The notes under the pieces: generated by a model
The model's input: the letters and a program-made list of their open reading frames with translations, nothing else
Database searches by the model: none
Told to the model about the DNA's origin: nothing
Made by a program: the position numbers and the translations under genes
From: Prorocentrum cordatum
Taxonomy: Eukaryota > Sar > Dinophyceae > Prorocentrales > Prorocentraceae
Length of the DNA stretch: 64,000 nt
NCBI GenBank assembly: GCA_963575745.1
Contig: CAUYUJ010021704.1
Location: forward strand, 135,378 to 199,377
Reading direction: 5' to 3'
Part shown: positions 1 to 11,099 of the stretch, one piece after another
How the letters are laid out: the number at the start of each line of letters is the position of its first letter
Position numbering within the stretch: position 1 is the stretch's first letter

Positions 1-780
1 GGCTCCGAGCAGCTGACCGAACCCTACTCCTCAACCACCTGCACCTGGTAAGGAACTCTGAGGCCTCCTGTCAATATGCCGAATGCTTCAGCGAGTCTAG
101 CGGCCAAAACAGGCAGGATTGGCGGCGTAAACGTTGTTGATTCCTGACCGCAGGGACGTCTCGAGCGAGAGCCCGACTCCTGATTGGATGCTGAAGAGCA
201 GTATGCGAGAGCCGCTGTTATTGCAGTCCGGGGCGGGAGGCAACGCTAGGTGCGAACGAACAGCACACTTCGACTGTGAAAAACAAGTGCCACCAGGTGA
301 GGGGGGATCAACACATGTTATCATTCAGCCTCGAAGTTCAATATCATCACCATTATCCGTCCCCCCCCCACTCAAATTCAATGTCCCATACAAGTCCTGG
401 AGCGCGATATGACCAGGAGTTCGAAGGGAATGCAGCCGTGGGTGGCGGGGTCGAGATCCCTTCACTCCATCCTCCTCCTCCTCCTTGCTTCTCGATCCTG
501 TGCCTGTTTCTCGTTCCTCGTACTACTCAGCACTTCGCTGTGGCCGAGGACCCATCGGTCCACGGGGAACCACCTGACGCCAGAAGCCCACCTCAATCAC
601 CAAGGATGCCGAAATAACGTTCCATGCTTGACAAAAACACCAACCCTCATCGTCGTTCATCCTCACTCCTCCTAGCTCCAACTCGCTCCTCCTTGTCCTC
701 CTGCTGCTGCTCATCACCTCCGCCTCATCATCGCTCAACGGCTCAACGCCGTTTCTCTTCCAAATCATCCTCCTCATTCA
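1..780. other. Unique sequence, no gene recognised
   Basis: Mixed-composition sequence with short C-rich runs; no exon-like frame with a recognisable domain was seen on either strand. Confidence 0.5.
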
Positions 781-862
781 TGGTCCCCATCTCTCGAACT
801 TCCTTCCTCTCCTCCTCCTCCTCCTGCTCCTCCTCCTCCTCCTCCTCCTCCATCCACCGCCT
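780..862. repeat. (CTC/TCC)n microsatellite
   Basis: Imperfect CTC/TCC triplets, with further pyrimidine-rich sequence on both sides. Confidence 0.85.
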
Positions 863-1244
863 CCTCCTCCGACTGACTCCGCCTCTTCCGCCTCCCCGTC
901 GCCACACGCTCGTCCTCACCGCTTTTCCTCCCACCCTCCCGACCCTCCTCCGCTTCCGCCGCCTCCCCCCTCCGCGTCCCTTCCTCCCAGGGCCCCGCGA
1001 TCCTCTGGGAACCACCGGATCGCGGGGAAGCTGTCGATGGAGGCCTCGCCGCGGGGCCAGCGCACGCTCACGCCCGCGGCCAGCTGCCCTCTCTTCCCCT
1101 GCACGGGGGGATTGCAGGGAGGCCTCACGTCCAGCGCTCACGGCACCCGAGTTACTCCGGTGTCCCCGAGTGGACCGTCGGGCCTCGCTCTTTCGCTGGC
1201 CTCTCGGGTCGGGCGAAAGGGGGGGATAGCAAAAGAGGGGTTTG

Positions 1245-1400
1245 AGAATCAGCTCACGTAGCTGATTTTCCCGGCGCCTCCCGGCGCCAGAGGCGGCTAT
1301 GTATCGAGGAATGGGCCCCTCGGTGGGGCCGAAACCAGCTGCATGCAGCAAATTTCATAACCCCCTTTCCCAATCCCCCCCCTTTACTCTGGCCCGAGCC
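1245..1400 (+). repeat. Dispersed repeat, copy 1 (second copy near 53.7 kb)
   Basis: Shares an ordered series of blocks with 53,721-53,880: (A/T)CAGCTC-C-(C/T)GCAGCTG-like start, CTCCCGG, GGCGCC, GGGGCCGA, AGCTGCATGC and a run such as TTCGTAACCC. Both copies are in the same orientation. The copy is diverged and no coding frame is shared. Confidence 0.6.
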
Positions 1401-2580
1401 TCTTTCCGACGCTCCCTGCGAGCCCGGTCCACCGCATCCACAGGCGAAGGGGAGCCGAACAACATCGTCAGTGCGGTGCGCGTCGAGCTCGGGTACCCTG
1501 AGGGCGTACCGAGCAAGCTGGTCGGCGCGCCATGCCTGCCCTCCAATGGGGGTAGAGTTGTTGGTTGACGCAGCGAAAGGATACAATAAAGCTGAGGGCA
1601 CGGGCTGTGTGGTGAGCGGGATGCTTGCGGTCGGTCGTGCTCGATGGTGTGACGGTCTCGTCACACGGTTGTCAGAAATACGCCATGAATCAACATGAGC
1701 TGGAACTTTGAAACATGATTATGGGCATGTGGGAACATTCAGGGTGGCGGATCGAGCAGTGCAAGCTGCACCATAGACTTAAGATGAGCACACACTGCAC
1801 GGAGGTGCTTCACTGGAGTGGAAACCTGGCCATGGAGTTTTGATCGCACGAAGCAGGGCTGGTGGCCGTGGGAGGGCGGGCTCCCCGTCGGATTCCAAAT
1901 TACTCGCCTTATGTCACGTGCAGCGGCCACATAATGCCCCATGCCAAAAGGGGCCCTGAAAGGGCCCCGCAAAATCTCCAAGACAGCCCTTCACTGCGCC
2001 TGCGTGCCCCCCCCGAGTCGTCCACTCAACCAGTCGAGCAAGTTGTCCAAACGAATGGATTTGACATCCATGATCGACCACAAATGCTTCGCGGCTCCAA
2101 AGGGCACGGGGCGGAGATGATTCGCCATTGGCGTCTTCGATAACAGTACGTGTGTTCACCTCTTCCCTCACAATCGAAACACTGACATGATAGGGAACGC
2201 TTTCTGACCAAGACTCAGGGTCAGGAGTGGATCCAGCCGTGGCGACGAGGGCCACCCCCCAGAGGCTGAAACAGAGCACAGAATACCAAACGACGTCCCC
2301 CTCCCTCCTCTTCCCCTACTGCTGCACGTGAAAGAGGGATTCAGATGTACGCGCCTGCTTGCAGACCGAGCGCTGCTGGCGGCAGTTCACGGAGGCCACC
2401 ATCAGAAAGGACTGCGCCACAAGGGGCGGGGCCGCGGGAGGCGAGACCCATAGGAATGCTAAGGCCCAGGCTTCACGTGCAACCCCGATCGAGGCTGGTT
2501 TCGCCCGAGGCTGGTTTCGCTGGCGGCTGTTTCGCCGGGGCTGGTTTCGCACCAGGTGGATTTCGCAGGGCGGCCGGGGC
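1400..2580. other. Unique sequence, no gene recognised
   Basis: No confident exon. A minus-strand frame near 2,050-2,200 (CQCFDCEGRGEHTYC) is Cys-rich but has no recognised family. One copy of the GATCCAGCCGTGGCGACGAG core repeat lies at 2,229-2,250. Confidence 0.4.
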
Positions 2581-2581
2581 G

Positions 2582-2800
2582 GGACCCTAACGGGCGGGTC
2601 GGGCGGGCGGGAGGTAAATTCGAACGGGCGGGCGGGCTTGCCAGCACGCGAACGGGCGGGAACCCAACGGGCGGGTCGGGCGGGCGGGACACGAACGGGC
2701 GGGTTGGGCAGGCGGGTCGGACGGGGCCAAGAGGCGGGCGGGCGGACAGGGGCCCTAACCGGCGGACAGGGGCCCTGCTGGGCGGGTCGGCGAAACAAAC
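2582..2800. repeat. GGGCGGGC minisatellite
   Basis: Irregular tandem array of 8-12 bp units built on ACGGGCGGG and GGTCGGGCGGGC; potential G-quadruplex former on the plus strand. Confidence 0.85.
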
Positions 2801-2989
2801 AAGGCGGAAACAGCGACGGGCGGGTCGACGAAACCAACAGGAAAAAACTAGCAAAGGGGAATCCAGCCGCGGGCGAAACCAGCCGCCCCCTCTCTTCCGT
2901 CCCCAATTCTCGGAGGAGGGACATATGAAACAACGGCTGCCAGATCATCAGAGGACTCTCCGCCAAGACGGAGTCAAGACCCACCAGAG

Positions 2990-3118
2990 GCCTACACGAG
3001 CCCAAGAGGCCCCCTAGCGGACTCAAGAGGCTCCAAAGAGGCTCCCAAGAGGCCCATCCCGCACCCTCAAGAGGCTCCCCAGGGGAGCCCAAGAGGCCTC
3101 CCGAAGGCTCCACGTCCA
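2990..3118. repeat. CAAGAGGC-type degenerate minisatellite
   Basis: Units of about 10-13 bp based on CTCAAGAGGCTCC. The same texture recurs at 21,930-22,160, 22,440-22,550 and 43,975-44,060. Confidence 0.7.
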
Positions 3119-3244
3119 CAACCTAGGCACAGTGTCAGGGTAGGGTGATCAGTGGACTCCCCACTCAGCAAAACCGTCTGAATTCATTCAATATATCCGT
3201 CGCCGATTCCACCTTATTCTCATTTGTTCGTATCGTGGGCTATC

Positions 3245-3790
3245 AGATTCATCAGCATCATTAGCACCAGCATCAACACCATCATCACCATCACCACTAC
3301 CACCAGCATCATCACCACCACCTTCACTGGCAACATCATCCTCAGCACCAGCACCAACATCAACGTCATCGACATCGGCATCATTATCGGCATCATCAGC
3401 AGCATCAGCATCAGCATCGTCATCATCCTCATCAGGATCCTCATGCCCATCCTCATCGTCATCCTCATCCTCATCGTCATCCTCATCCTGGACCTCCCTC
3501 CTCCCTCCTCCTCATTCCTCCTCCTCCTCCTCCTGCTCCTCCTCCTGATCCTCCTACTCCTCCTATACCTCAGCATCAGCATCACCACCAACATCATCAT
3601 CACCATCATCAGCATCATCATCATCTTCATCCGCATCAGCATCAGCATCATCATCGGCATCATCAACATCATCGTCAGCATCATCACCCCCACCATCATC
3701 AAGATCGGCACCACCATCACCATCATCACCATCATCACCAACACATTCACCACCACCACCACCGTCGCCACTATCATCAGCGCTCCGTTC
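3245..3790. repeat. (CAT)n/(CTC)n compound microsatellite
   Basis: CAT, CAG and CAC triplets with a CTC-rich core (about 3,490-3,560). All six frames are open only because of triplet periodicity. Confidence 0.92.
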
Positions 3791-3879
3791 TGCCCTGATC
3801 GCCGCTGCAAAATTCACGCGAGAGAGGTCAAACATGCGCTGATGGGCTTGGTTTCCACCACCACTACCATAGGGTGGAG

Positions 3880-4160
3880 GGAGAGGTCCTCCTCCTCCTC
3901 TTCTTTCTCCTCCTCCTCCTTCTCCAACATATGGTAGTGGTGGTGGAAATCAGTCCCATCATGCGCTGTCGGCGGCTGCGTCGCAGCACCTGGAAAGTGT
4001 TGCAGAAAGCCGCGTACTCCGGCTTCGCCTCGCCGACTCGCTCGTCGGGGGGGGGCGAGGAGGGGCCTCCCTCCTCCCTTCCCCCTTCGCCCCCTCCCCG
4101 TCCTCCTCCTCCTCCTTCTCCTCCGATTCCTCCTCCATTTTCCCCCTCCTGGGGTATGAA
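3880..4160. repeat. CTC-rich pyrimidine tracts
   Basis: Two CTC/TCC stretches (3,888-3,930 and 4,070-4,150) separated by short unique sequence. Confidence 0.75.
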
Positions 4161-4439
4161 GATTTCCCCAGAACCTTTCTTCCACTGCATGTCCCTCCAC
4201 ATCCTTGACCAGGGCAAGTCGCCTACGCATCGTTTCTGGATAGGCTTGTGGGGTTAAACGAAGCTTCTAGAATTACTTATCCGACTCCGTCCCGTCCTCC
4301 CTCCTTATCTCTCTCCCTCACCCCTTCCCACCGCCCGCCGACTCGCCCGCCTTTCGATTCCCCCCTGCCAGCCCGTTTTACGTTCGCTCCCTCCCCTCAT
4401 CCCACACCCTGACGCATGCACTCTACTTTTCATCATATG

Positions 4440-4533
4440 CCTCGTCCCCTGAGTTCACCATCATCACCATCACCACCATCATCAGAATCATAATCATAAT
4501 CATAATCATAATCATAATCATAATCATAATCAG

Positions 4534-4584
<51 letters not shown>

Positions 4585-5116
4585 TATCATCACCATCAGC
4601 ACTAGCATCATCATCACCATCACCATCAACATCATCACCATCGCCGCCAACATCACCATCACCATCACCATGACCATTACCATCACACTTACCATCAGCA
4701 CGAGCATCCGCATCAGCATCATCATCGCCACCATCAACAACACCAACAACATCATCATCATCATCATAAGCATCTTCATCAACAGCACAATCATTATCGT
4801 CGACATTGAACTAATGTTCCTTGTCGATGTCGAACTCGTTTTCCTCTTCGCCACCACCACAAGCACCATCATCAACAACATGATCGTCGTGGCAGTCATC
4901 GACATCATCATTACCCTCACCAATTCCTCATCCACATCCAAATCACCATTACCATCACCACACCATTCCGCTCATCCTCATCTTCATCCTCATCATCCTC
5001 ATCATCCTCATCAACCTCATAACCATCACCGTCACCATCCCCCTAATAGTCGTCCTCCTCCTCCTCCTTGTCCTCCTCCTGCTCATCAGAATTTCCGCCA
5101 TCGCAATCATCAACAG

Positions 5117-5154
<38 letters not shown>

Positions 5155-5789
5155 GTATCGTCGTCGTCATCATCATCATGATAATGATCATGATCATCAC
5201 CATCACCACCATCGTCATCGTCATCAGCATCAGCATCAGCTTCATCATCATGATCATCACTACCATCAGCATCAACATCAATCTCATCATCAGCATCATC
5301 AGCATCAGCATCACCATCATCCCCGCCATCCTCGCCGCAAACATCATCAACACCTCCGCAGTCGTTAGGATCAGCATCCTGCCAGCATTAGCATCGGTAT
5401 CATCAGGATCATCATCAACATCACCTCCACACCACCATCACCACTGAAACCATCATCTCCACTATCGTTCATTAACGGTATCATCGTCATCAGCATCGTC
5501 AGCACCATCACCATCACCATCACCACCATCATCGCCAACCCCCAACACTCATCATTATTATCCTCCTCCTCCTCCTCCTCCTCCTTCTCCTGCTCCTCGT
5601 TATCATCATCGTCATCAGCAGCATCAGCATCAGCATCAATATCAGCATCAGCATCATAATCAGCTTCAGCATCAGCATAATAATCATCATCAGCATCAGC
5701 ATCAGCATCAACATCAAAATCAGCATTAGCATCAACATCATCATCATCAACATTATCATCACGATAATCATCATCAACAACAACAACAA

Positions 5790-5831
<42 letters not shown>

Positions 5832-5845
5832 TACCATCATCCGAA
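4440..5845. repeat. Long (ATC)n/(ATA-ATC)n compound microsatellite
   Basis: About 1.4 kb of CAT/ATC triplets with sub-blocks of ATCATA hexamers (about 4,485-4,530) and CATCAG hexamers (5,610-5,735). It includes CTC islands and translates to poly-His, poly-Met or poly-Asp in different frames; not a gene. Confidence 0.95.
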
Positions 5846-5949
5846 ATATTCGTTCTTCCCTTCAGTCTCATCTGTCCTCCCTCTCCCCACCGACCTCCGG
5901 CCTCCATCCTGCCCCTTTCCCTCAGTCGTCGCACATCAGTGTAAAGTAA

Positions 5950-6078
5950 TAATGAGGAGGAAGAGGAGAAAGATGAGGGTAGATGAGGAGGAGGAGGAGG
6001 AGGAGGAGGAGAAGGAGGAGGGGGGAAGAAGGAGGAGGGAGGAGGGAGTGACCCAGTAATGGAGGAGGAGGAGGAGCC
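5950..6078. repeat. (GAG)n microsatellite
   Basis: Purine-only GAG/GGA triplets on the plus strand, adjacent to pyrimidine-rich sequence, so intramolecular triplex DNA is possible. Confidence 0.85.
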
Positions 6079-6079
6079 T

Positions 6080-7490
6080 CTTTTCTCCCTCCCTCCTTCC
6101 TCCAGCCCGCATCCCTCCCTCAGTCAATCCATCCATCTGCCTCCCTCATCCCTCCCTGGTCCCTCTTCCCTCTCTTGTCCCGACAGCGTTCCTCCACCCT
6201 TCGTCCACCCTCCCTTCCTCAATCCTCCCTCCCTAAGCGGGATCGCTTTGGGACCATCATCTAAAACATGCCCTGCGCATGAAACATCGACCGCCAATCT
6301 CCTGCAGGGAAGGGGTCGGGAGAGTGCGAGGAGAGGAGACAAAGGCGCCTTGTCCTGCATCGGGCCTGTCCTGGCTACGCGCAAGGAAGACCCTAGGCGA
6401 GTGACCCTGGGTGCGCCGGTCGATCGCGCTCTGCGCGCTCGGGTTTTGCACCTCCGCGCCCCCCCAAAAGCCGCGTCCTAGAAGTCACTCTGGCGAAGGC
6501 GAGGGGCCAACTTTAAGCTGTAGCCGACTGTCGCCCGTCTCAGGCGCAGCCGGCCGACCGACGGGGCCCCGGCTACAGGAGCTCCACCGATCCGGGATGC
6601 AAAGCTGCCGCCCCGCAGAGGCGACGCCAGCGGGGTCGCGGGTATGCCCCACTGCACCAAGTCTGACCTGCGCGCTGATTTCGCGCCGCCTGTCGTCTCC
6701 TGTGGACCCCGTGACGGGCACCGAAGGAACGCCCCCTTCCTGGAGCGCGCGCGGTGGCGTCGCCACCGCGTCGAGGCGGCACGAACCTGCATTGTGGTCC
6801 TTCCTCTCCTATCTCTCGCTGGCGCCCCCCCTCCCCTCGCGCCACAGCCTGGCCGGAGGGCGGCAGGGGTCGGGGTGGGGGACAACTCGCTCCTGAGACG
6901 TGGCTGCATCGAACGGAGCCCCGACTGGCCCTGGGGTGTGGGACCCCACTCGGGGCAGGCTCCAACTATCCGGGGCAGGGGAGGCGCGAAAGTCAGGTCT
7001 GCAGAGGAGGGGGGCCCACTGCATGCGGAATGCGGCGGGGAACGACCCAGACGTCTGAGGGGATGAAACAAGTCAAAACGCGGGGGCGAGAAACCTACCC
7101 GTTTTCACGCCCTCGCGGTCTGGACTCCCCGGCCACGACCCCAAAGGTACAGGGAGGCTTTTCGCGGATATTGCCCACGCAGAACGTATCGATGGGATCG
7201 CAGACAACCCCCACGAATAAGAAAAGGGACTCGCTTGCAAGGGGAGGCGCCTCGACGCTGTCGTCATCGTTCGGCTGAGAGACAGTTTATATCCACGGCA
7301 GGCGGCAGCGTCGCCCTCCCCCTCCCCACTTCCTTCCTCCCTCCCCCTCCCTCTCCTCCACCCTATTGCACATCAAACGAGGGGAGGATTTTTTGTTTTG
7401 GGGGGGGCGGGGGCGCCGCTCCAACGAGCAACGGGGGCCCGTATGGGATGGGCAAATCCCGCCGCGAACGCGAAAAACAATAAACATATC
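6080..7490. other. GC-rich unique sequence, no gene recognised
   Basis: No repeat of note and no exon with a recognised domain. Overlapping long frames on both strands reflect high GC content. Confidence 0.4.
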
Positions 7491-7494
7491 TTCA

Positions 7495-8040
7495 GACACC
7501 CACCGATGTCAGTTGCTGAGCATGTTTGAACAAATGGGTAGACTCCCGCCAACGCCCGTAGGTAAACATGTTTGGAATACTGCAAGAGACCCCCACCAAC
7601 GCCCAAAGGTGAGCATGTTAAAAGTACACCGAAAAACGCCCACAGTTGCCAATAGGAGAAACATGCGGGAAATATCAAGACCCCACCAGTGCCGGTAAGA
7701 GGACATGTTTGTAATGTATCAAAATGCTCCCACCAATTCAAATAGCTGATGCTTTTGAATATATGTAGCGACGCCCACCGATGCCAGTAGGAGGCCGTGC
7801 TTGACATTTATCAAGAGGCCCCCGCCAATGCCAGGAGGTGATCACGATGAAATAGTCCAGGAGACAAGCATCAACACAAGCAACAAAACATGCTTGACCT
7901 TAATCAAGAATACTCCCACCACTGCCAGTCGGGAGCCATGTTTACAAGCAATATACCATGGCCTCCCACCCTTGTAGGTCGGTGGGCACGTTTGACATAT
8001 ACCTGGGAACACCAACCAATGCAGACTTCATCACTGCTGC
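7495..8040. repeat. Degenerate ~46-bp tandem array
   Basis: About eleven units, each starting with CCCACCAAYGCCNGTAGG and containing AACATGTTTG. Unit starts fall near 7549, 7596, 7640, 7683, 7730 and 7775. Units are strongly diverged, which suggests an old array. Confidence 0.75.
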
Positions 8041-8349
8041 CCAACCGTCGCCTCCATTTCGATGAGCATCCCATCCCATCGACGAGGGTTACAGGGATCG
8101 CGGCACTCACGTAAACCGCAAGCTGGCACTGCCCTCATGAGGTTAACAGTAAGATTGGTTCACATGCGGTGGTTGGTGCCGACCACAGCAGCATTCTTCC
8201 CCGCACGTCCGATAACCCCCCCTCGAGAACAATGCCATCTCGTCCACTAAACAATGATAGCGGCCGACCAGAATGGGCACACATACGCTGAACAGACTCG
8301 TCAACGTCGTCGATCGGGACGTTGAACGGGGGCCGCCGCATGGTGATGG

Positions 8350-8461
8350 TCAGCGCCGCCAGAACGTTTGGGTAAGAACCGCACGGATGTCACTGCAAAG
8401 CCGCTCAAGTACTTCATGAACCTCAGTGCCACGACCAGCTTGGCGTTGAACAGCGACCTCA
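8350..8461 (-). CDS. Weak candidate terminal exon of a minus-strand gene
   Basis: A long T-rich tract ending in CTGTAG gives a good acceptor at 8462. The following frame reads EVAVQRQAGRGTEVHEVLER, then LCSDIRAVLTQTFWRR and a TGA stop at 8352-8350, which looks like a real amphipathic C-terminus. A phase-compatible donor (CAG|GTGGGC) lies just upstream near 8742. It may be the last exon of the J-protein gene or belong to another gene; no family was recognised. Confidence 0.3.
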
Positions 8462-8742
8462 CTACAGAAAAAAAAGAATCAGTCATGAACCTCTGTATTG
8501 AAAAGATGTGCAGGTAGCTTCGGGAAGGCCCGGTCAGTAGCAGGAGCGGGGCCATACTCTCCCATGAATCACTGGAACAACTCACTCTGTGTCCCACAAC
8601 TCGCCCGAATCTGTTCGTGCGCGACTCTGCATAAACTATAAGAAAACTCTGCAAAAGCCCGTGCCAAGAAGAGGCTCCGGACGGTACCCCACCGACTCCA
8701 AGATGAAAAAACAGCAGGCTCAGCAATGTCGTGCCCACCTGA

Positions 8743-9070
8743 CGCCGGCGATAAGGCCGAGCATCATCATCCTCACCTCCACTATAATCATCCCCTGGGG
8801 CTCCTTGGTCGAAGCCGTCGCCGAGACCAGCATCAGGGACCTCAGCTGCAGGCAGCACCTTGCCGACGAAAGCGCAATGGGATGCAATGTGTGATCTCCG
8901 ATGGCCATAATATACCACCACGTAACTGTCCATGGACTGTACGAGTTGCTGGATAAGATGACCAAAGGCGAAGTTCTGCATTCCCACTCCATGATCCTGA
9001 TCCAAAATGAGATGCAGCACGAGCATGTTGACGTAAGTGTTGAGTCTGAAAGTGCACCGACGCCCTGCGA
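8743..9070 (-). other. Possible minus-strand exon region
   Basis: Two overlapping minus-strand frames stay open between a CAG acceptor near 9071 and a CAG|GTGGGC donor near 8742. One frame ends in an acidic tail (GDDYSGGEDDDARPYRRRQ); the other is phase-compatible with the candidate terminal exon at 8461. I cannot decide between them and recognise no domain. Confidence 0.22.
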
Positions 9071-9239
9071 CCAGCTGGTCAAAGATCCAAGCCAACCTCG
9101 GAGCATATCTCGTGGCAGCAAGTGCCAGACCCCAAACAACGATCAACAAAAACAGAGGAAGAGGAAATGGAGGAGGAGGTGGAGGGGGAGGGGAGAAGGA
9201 GGACGAGAAAAAGGAAAAGGGGGAAACGGGAAGGATAAT

Positions 9240-9640
9240 CCGCCGATCCGTCGTGTGAGTTCAATGGGGAGGGAGGGACCGGGGTGGCTGTGCCGGGGTA
9301 GGGGGTGGGGAAAGGGGGGGGGGTCCGGCGGCGTGGGTTCCGGTGGCGCGGGGGGCGGGGGTCTGGTCCCCCGTCCCGCCTGTGGACAAGGGGGGGCCTG
9401 GGGGAAGAGAGGGGGCGGGGCCCCTGTGGCCGGGGTGGCTCTGCCAGGGAGGGGAAGGGGGGGGGGACCGGTGGCGTGGGTTCTGGCGGCGCGGGGGGGG
9501 GCGGGGATCCGGTCCCCCGTCCCGCCTGTGGACAGGGGAATTGGGGGAAGAGGGAAAGGTGGTCCGGTGGCGCGGGTTCCGATGACGCGAGGGAGGGGGA
9601 GGGGGTGTTCAGTTGGGTGGGACTTTGAAAGGGCCTCAGC
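9240..9640. repeat. ~150-bp G-rich tandem repeat
   Basis: Two to three units sharing CCGGGGTGGCTSTGCC and CCCCCGTCCCGCCTGTGGAC, spaced about 151-156 bp. A partial unit recurs near 9,677. Confidence 0.75.
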
Positions 9641-9844
9641 TACAGCCTCGAGGCTGAACTTCAGCTTCTGGGGGGGTTCCCGGGGTGGCTCTGCCGGGGA
9701 AGGAGGGGAATGGGGGGGGGCGCGCGCGCGGGGTAATGTTTGTCCGTGCGCGCGAGAAGGGAATCGGGGGAAGAAGGATAGAGAAGCGGAACGAGACAAG
9801 AACGGAAAAAGGCAAACAAATGGGGGGGAACACGAAAGTGGCGG

Positions 9845-9966
9845 TGAAATGCGTGCCTGTTGTGCGTGTGCGTGCGTGTGCGTGCGTGCGCGTGCGTGCG
9901 CGTGCGTACGTGCGTGCGTGCGCGCGTGCGTGCGTGCGGGCGTGCGTGTGTGCGTGTGTGCGTGTG

Positions 9967-10063
<97 letters not shown>

Positions 10064-10795
10064 TGTGCGTGTGTGTGTTGTGTGTGTGTGTGTGTTTGTG
10101 TTCGTGTTTGTGTCTGTGTCTGTGTCTGTGTTTGTGTTTGTGTTTGTGTTTGTGTTTGTGTTTGCGTTTGTGTGTGTGCGCGTGTGCGTGCGCGTGTGCG
10201 TGTGCGTGTGCGTGCGCGTGTGCGTGTGCGTGTGGGTGTGCGTGTGCGGTGCGCGTGCGCGTGCGTCGTGCGTGTGCGTGTGCGTGTGCGTGTGCGTGTG
10301 GTGTGCGTGTGCGTGTGCGTGTGCGCGTGCGCGTGCGCGTGCGCGTGCGCGTGCGCGTGCGCGTGCGCGTGGCGTGGTGCGCGTGCGTGTGCGCGTGCGT
10401 GTGCGTGTGCGTGTGCGTGTGCGTGTGCGTGTGCGTGCGCGTGTGCGCGTGCGCGTGCGCGTGCGCGTGCGCGTGCGCGTGCGCGTGCGCGTGCGCGTGC
10501 GTGCGCGTGCGTGTGCGTGTGCGTGCGCGTGCGCGTGCGCGTGCGCGTGCGCGTGCGCGTGCGCGTGCGCGTGCACGTACGCGTGCGCGTGCGCGTGCGC
10601 GTGCGCGTGCGCGTGCGCGTGCGCGTGCTGCGCGGGTGGCGCGCGTGTGTGAATGTGGTGTGTGTGTGGGTGTGTGTGTGTGTGGGTGTGTAGTGTGTGT
10701 GTGTGTGTGTGTTTGTGTGTGCGTGTGTGTGCGTGTGTGTGCGTGTGCGTGTGTGTGCGCGTGCGCGCGCAATGTATTCGAGCGTGTGCGCGCGT
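9845..10795. repeat. Alternating purine-pyrimidine (GT/GC)n tract, ~0.95 kb
   Basis: Almost uninterrupted GTGC, GCGTGT, GCGC and TGTG dinucleotides, including a TTTGTG block at about 10,095-10,170. It gives open frames of up to 576 codons of Cys/Val/Arg or His/Thr/Ala that cannot be proteins. Confidence 0.95.
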
Positions 10796-10834
10796 GTCTG
10801 TCGGCGAAGTGTCGCCGCCCACTGTGGGGGGCAC

Positions 10835-10885
10835 CCCAAGCGACCCGGATCGGCGGCACTGGCCGAAGGCCACTACAATAAAGTG
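10835..10885 (+). repeat. Conserved microsatellite-flank motif, copy 1
   Basis: Right after the GT/GC tract lies GATCGGCGGCACTGGCCGAA followed by GGCCACTACAATAAA. A near-identical sequence follows the ATC microsatellite at 50,478-50,525. Confidence 0.65.
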
Positions 10886-11099
10886 CTAAAAGAAGGGAAA
10901 ACAAATGACGACGAAAAAGAGGACACGGAAAACGGAGGACGAGGAGGGAAAATGGGGCCAGGAGGATGAGGGAGGAGGACTAAAAGGAAAGGAAGGCGCC
11001 GGGAACACGGAACGGAGCAAGGTGACGAGGGGCGGGGGTAACGGGGGGAGCAGAAGCACTCACAGAGGCGAAGGCGGCGAAAACGAGTTGGCAAAGGCA

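Noticed and set aside
1914-2279. Minus-strand frame with Cys-rich segment CQCFDCEGRGEHTYC
   Set aside because: No recognised family, overlapping alternative frames, and no clear splice signals framing it.
9143-10904. Very long open frames on both strands (up to 583 codons)
   Set aside because: They are direct translations of the GT/GC alternating tract and the G-rich repeats beside it: Cys-Val-Arg or His-Thr-Ala monotony in every frame.
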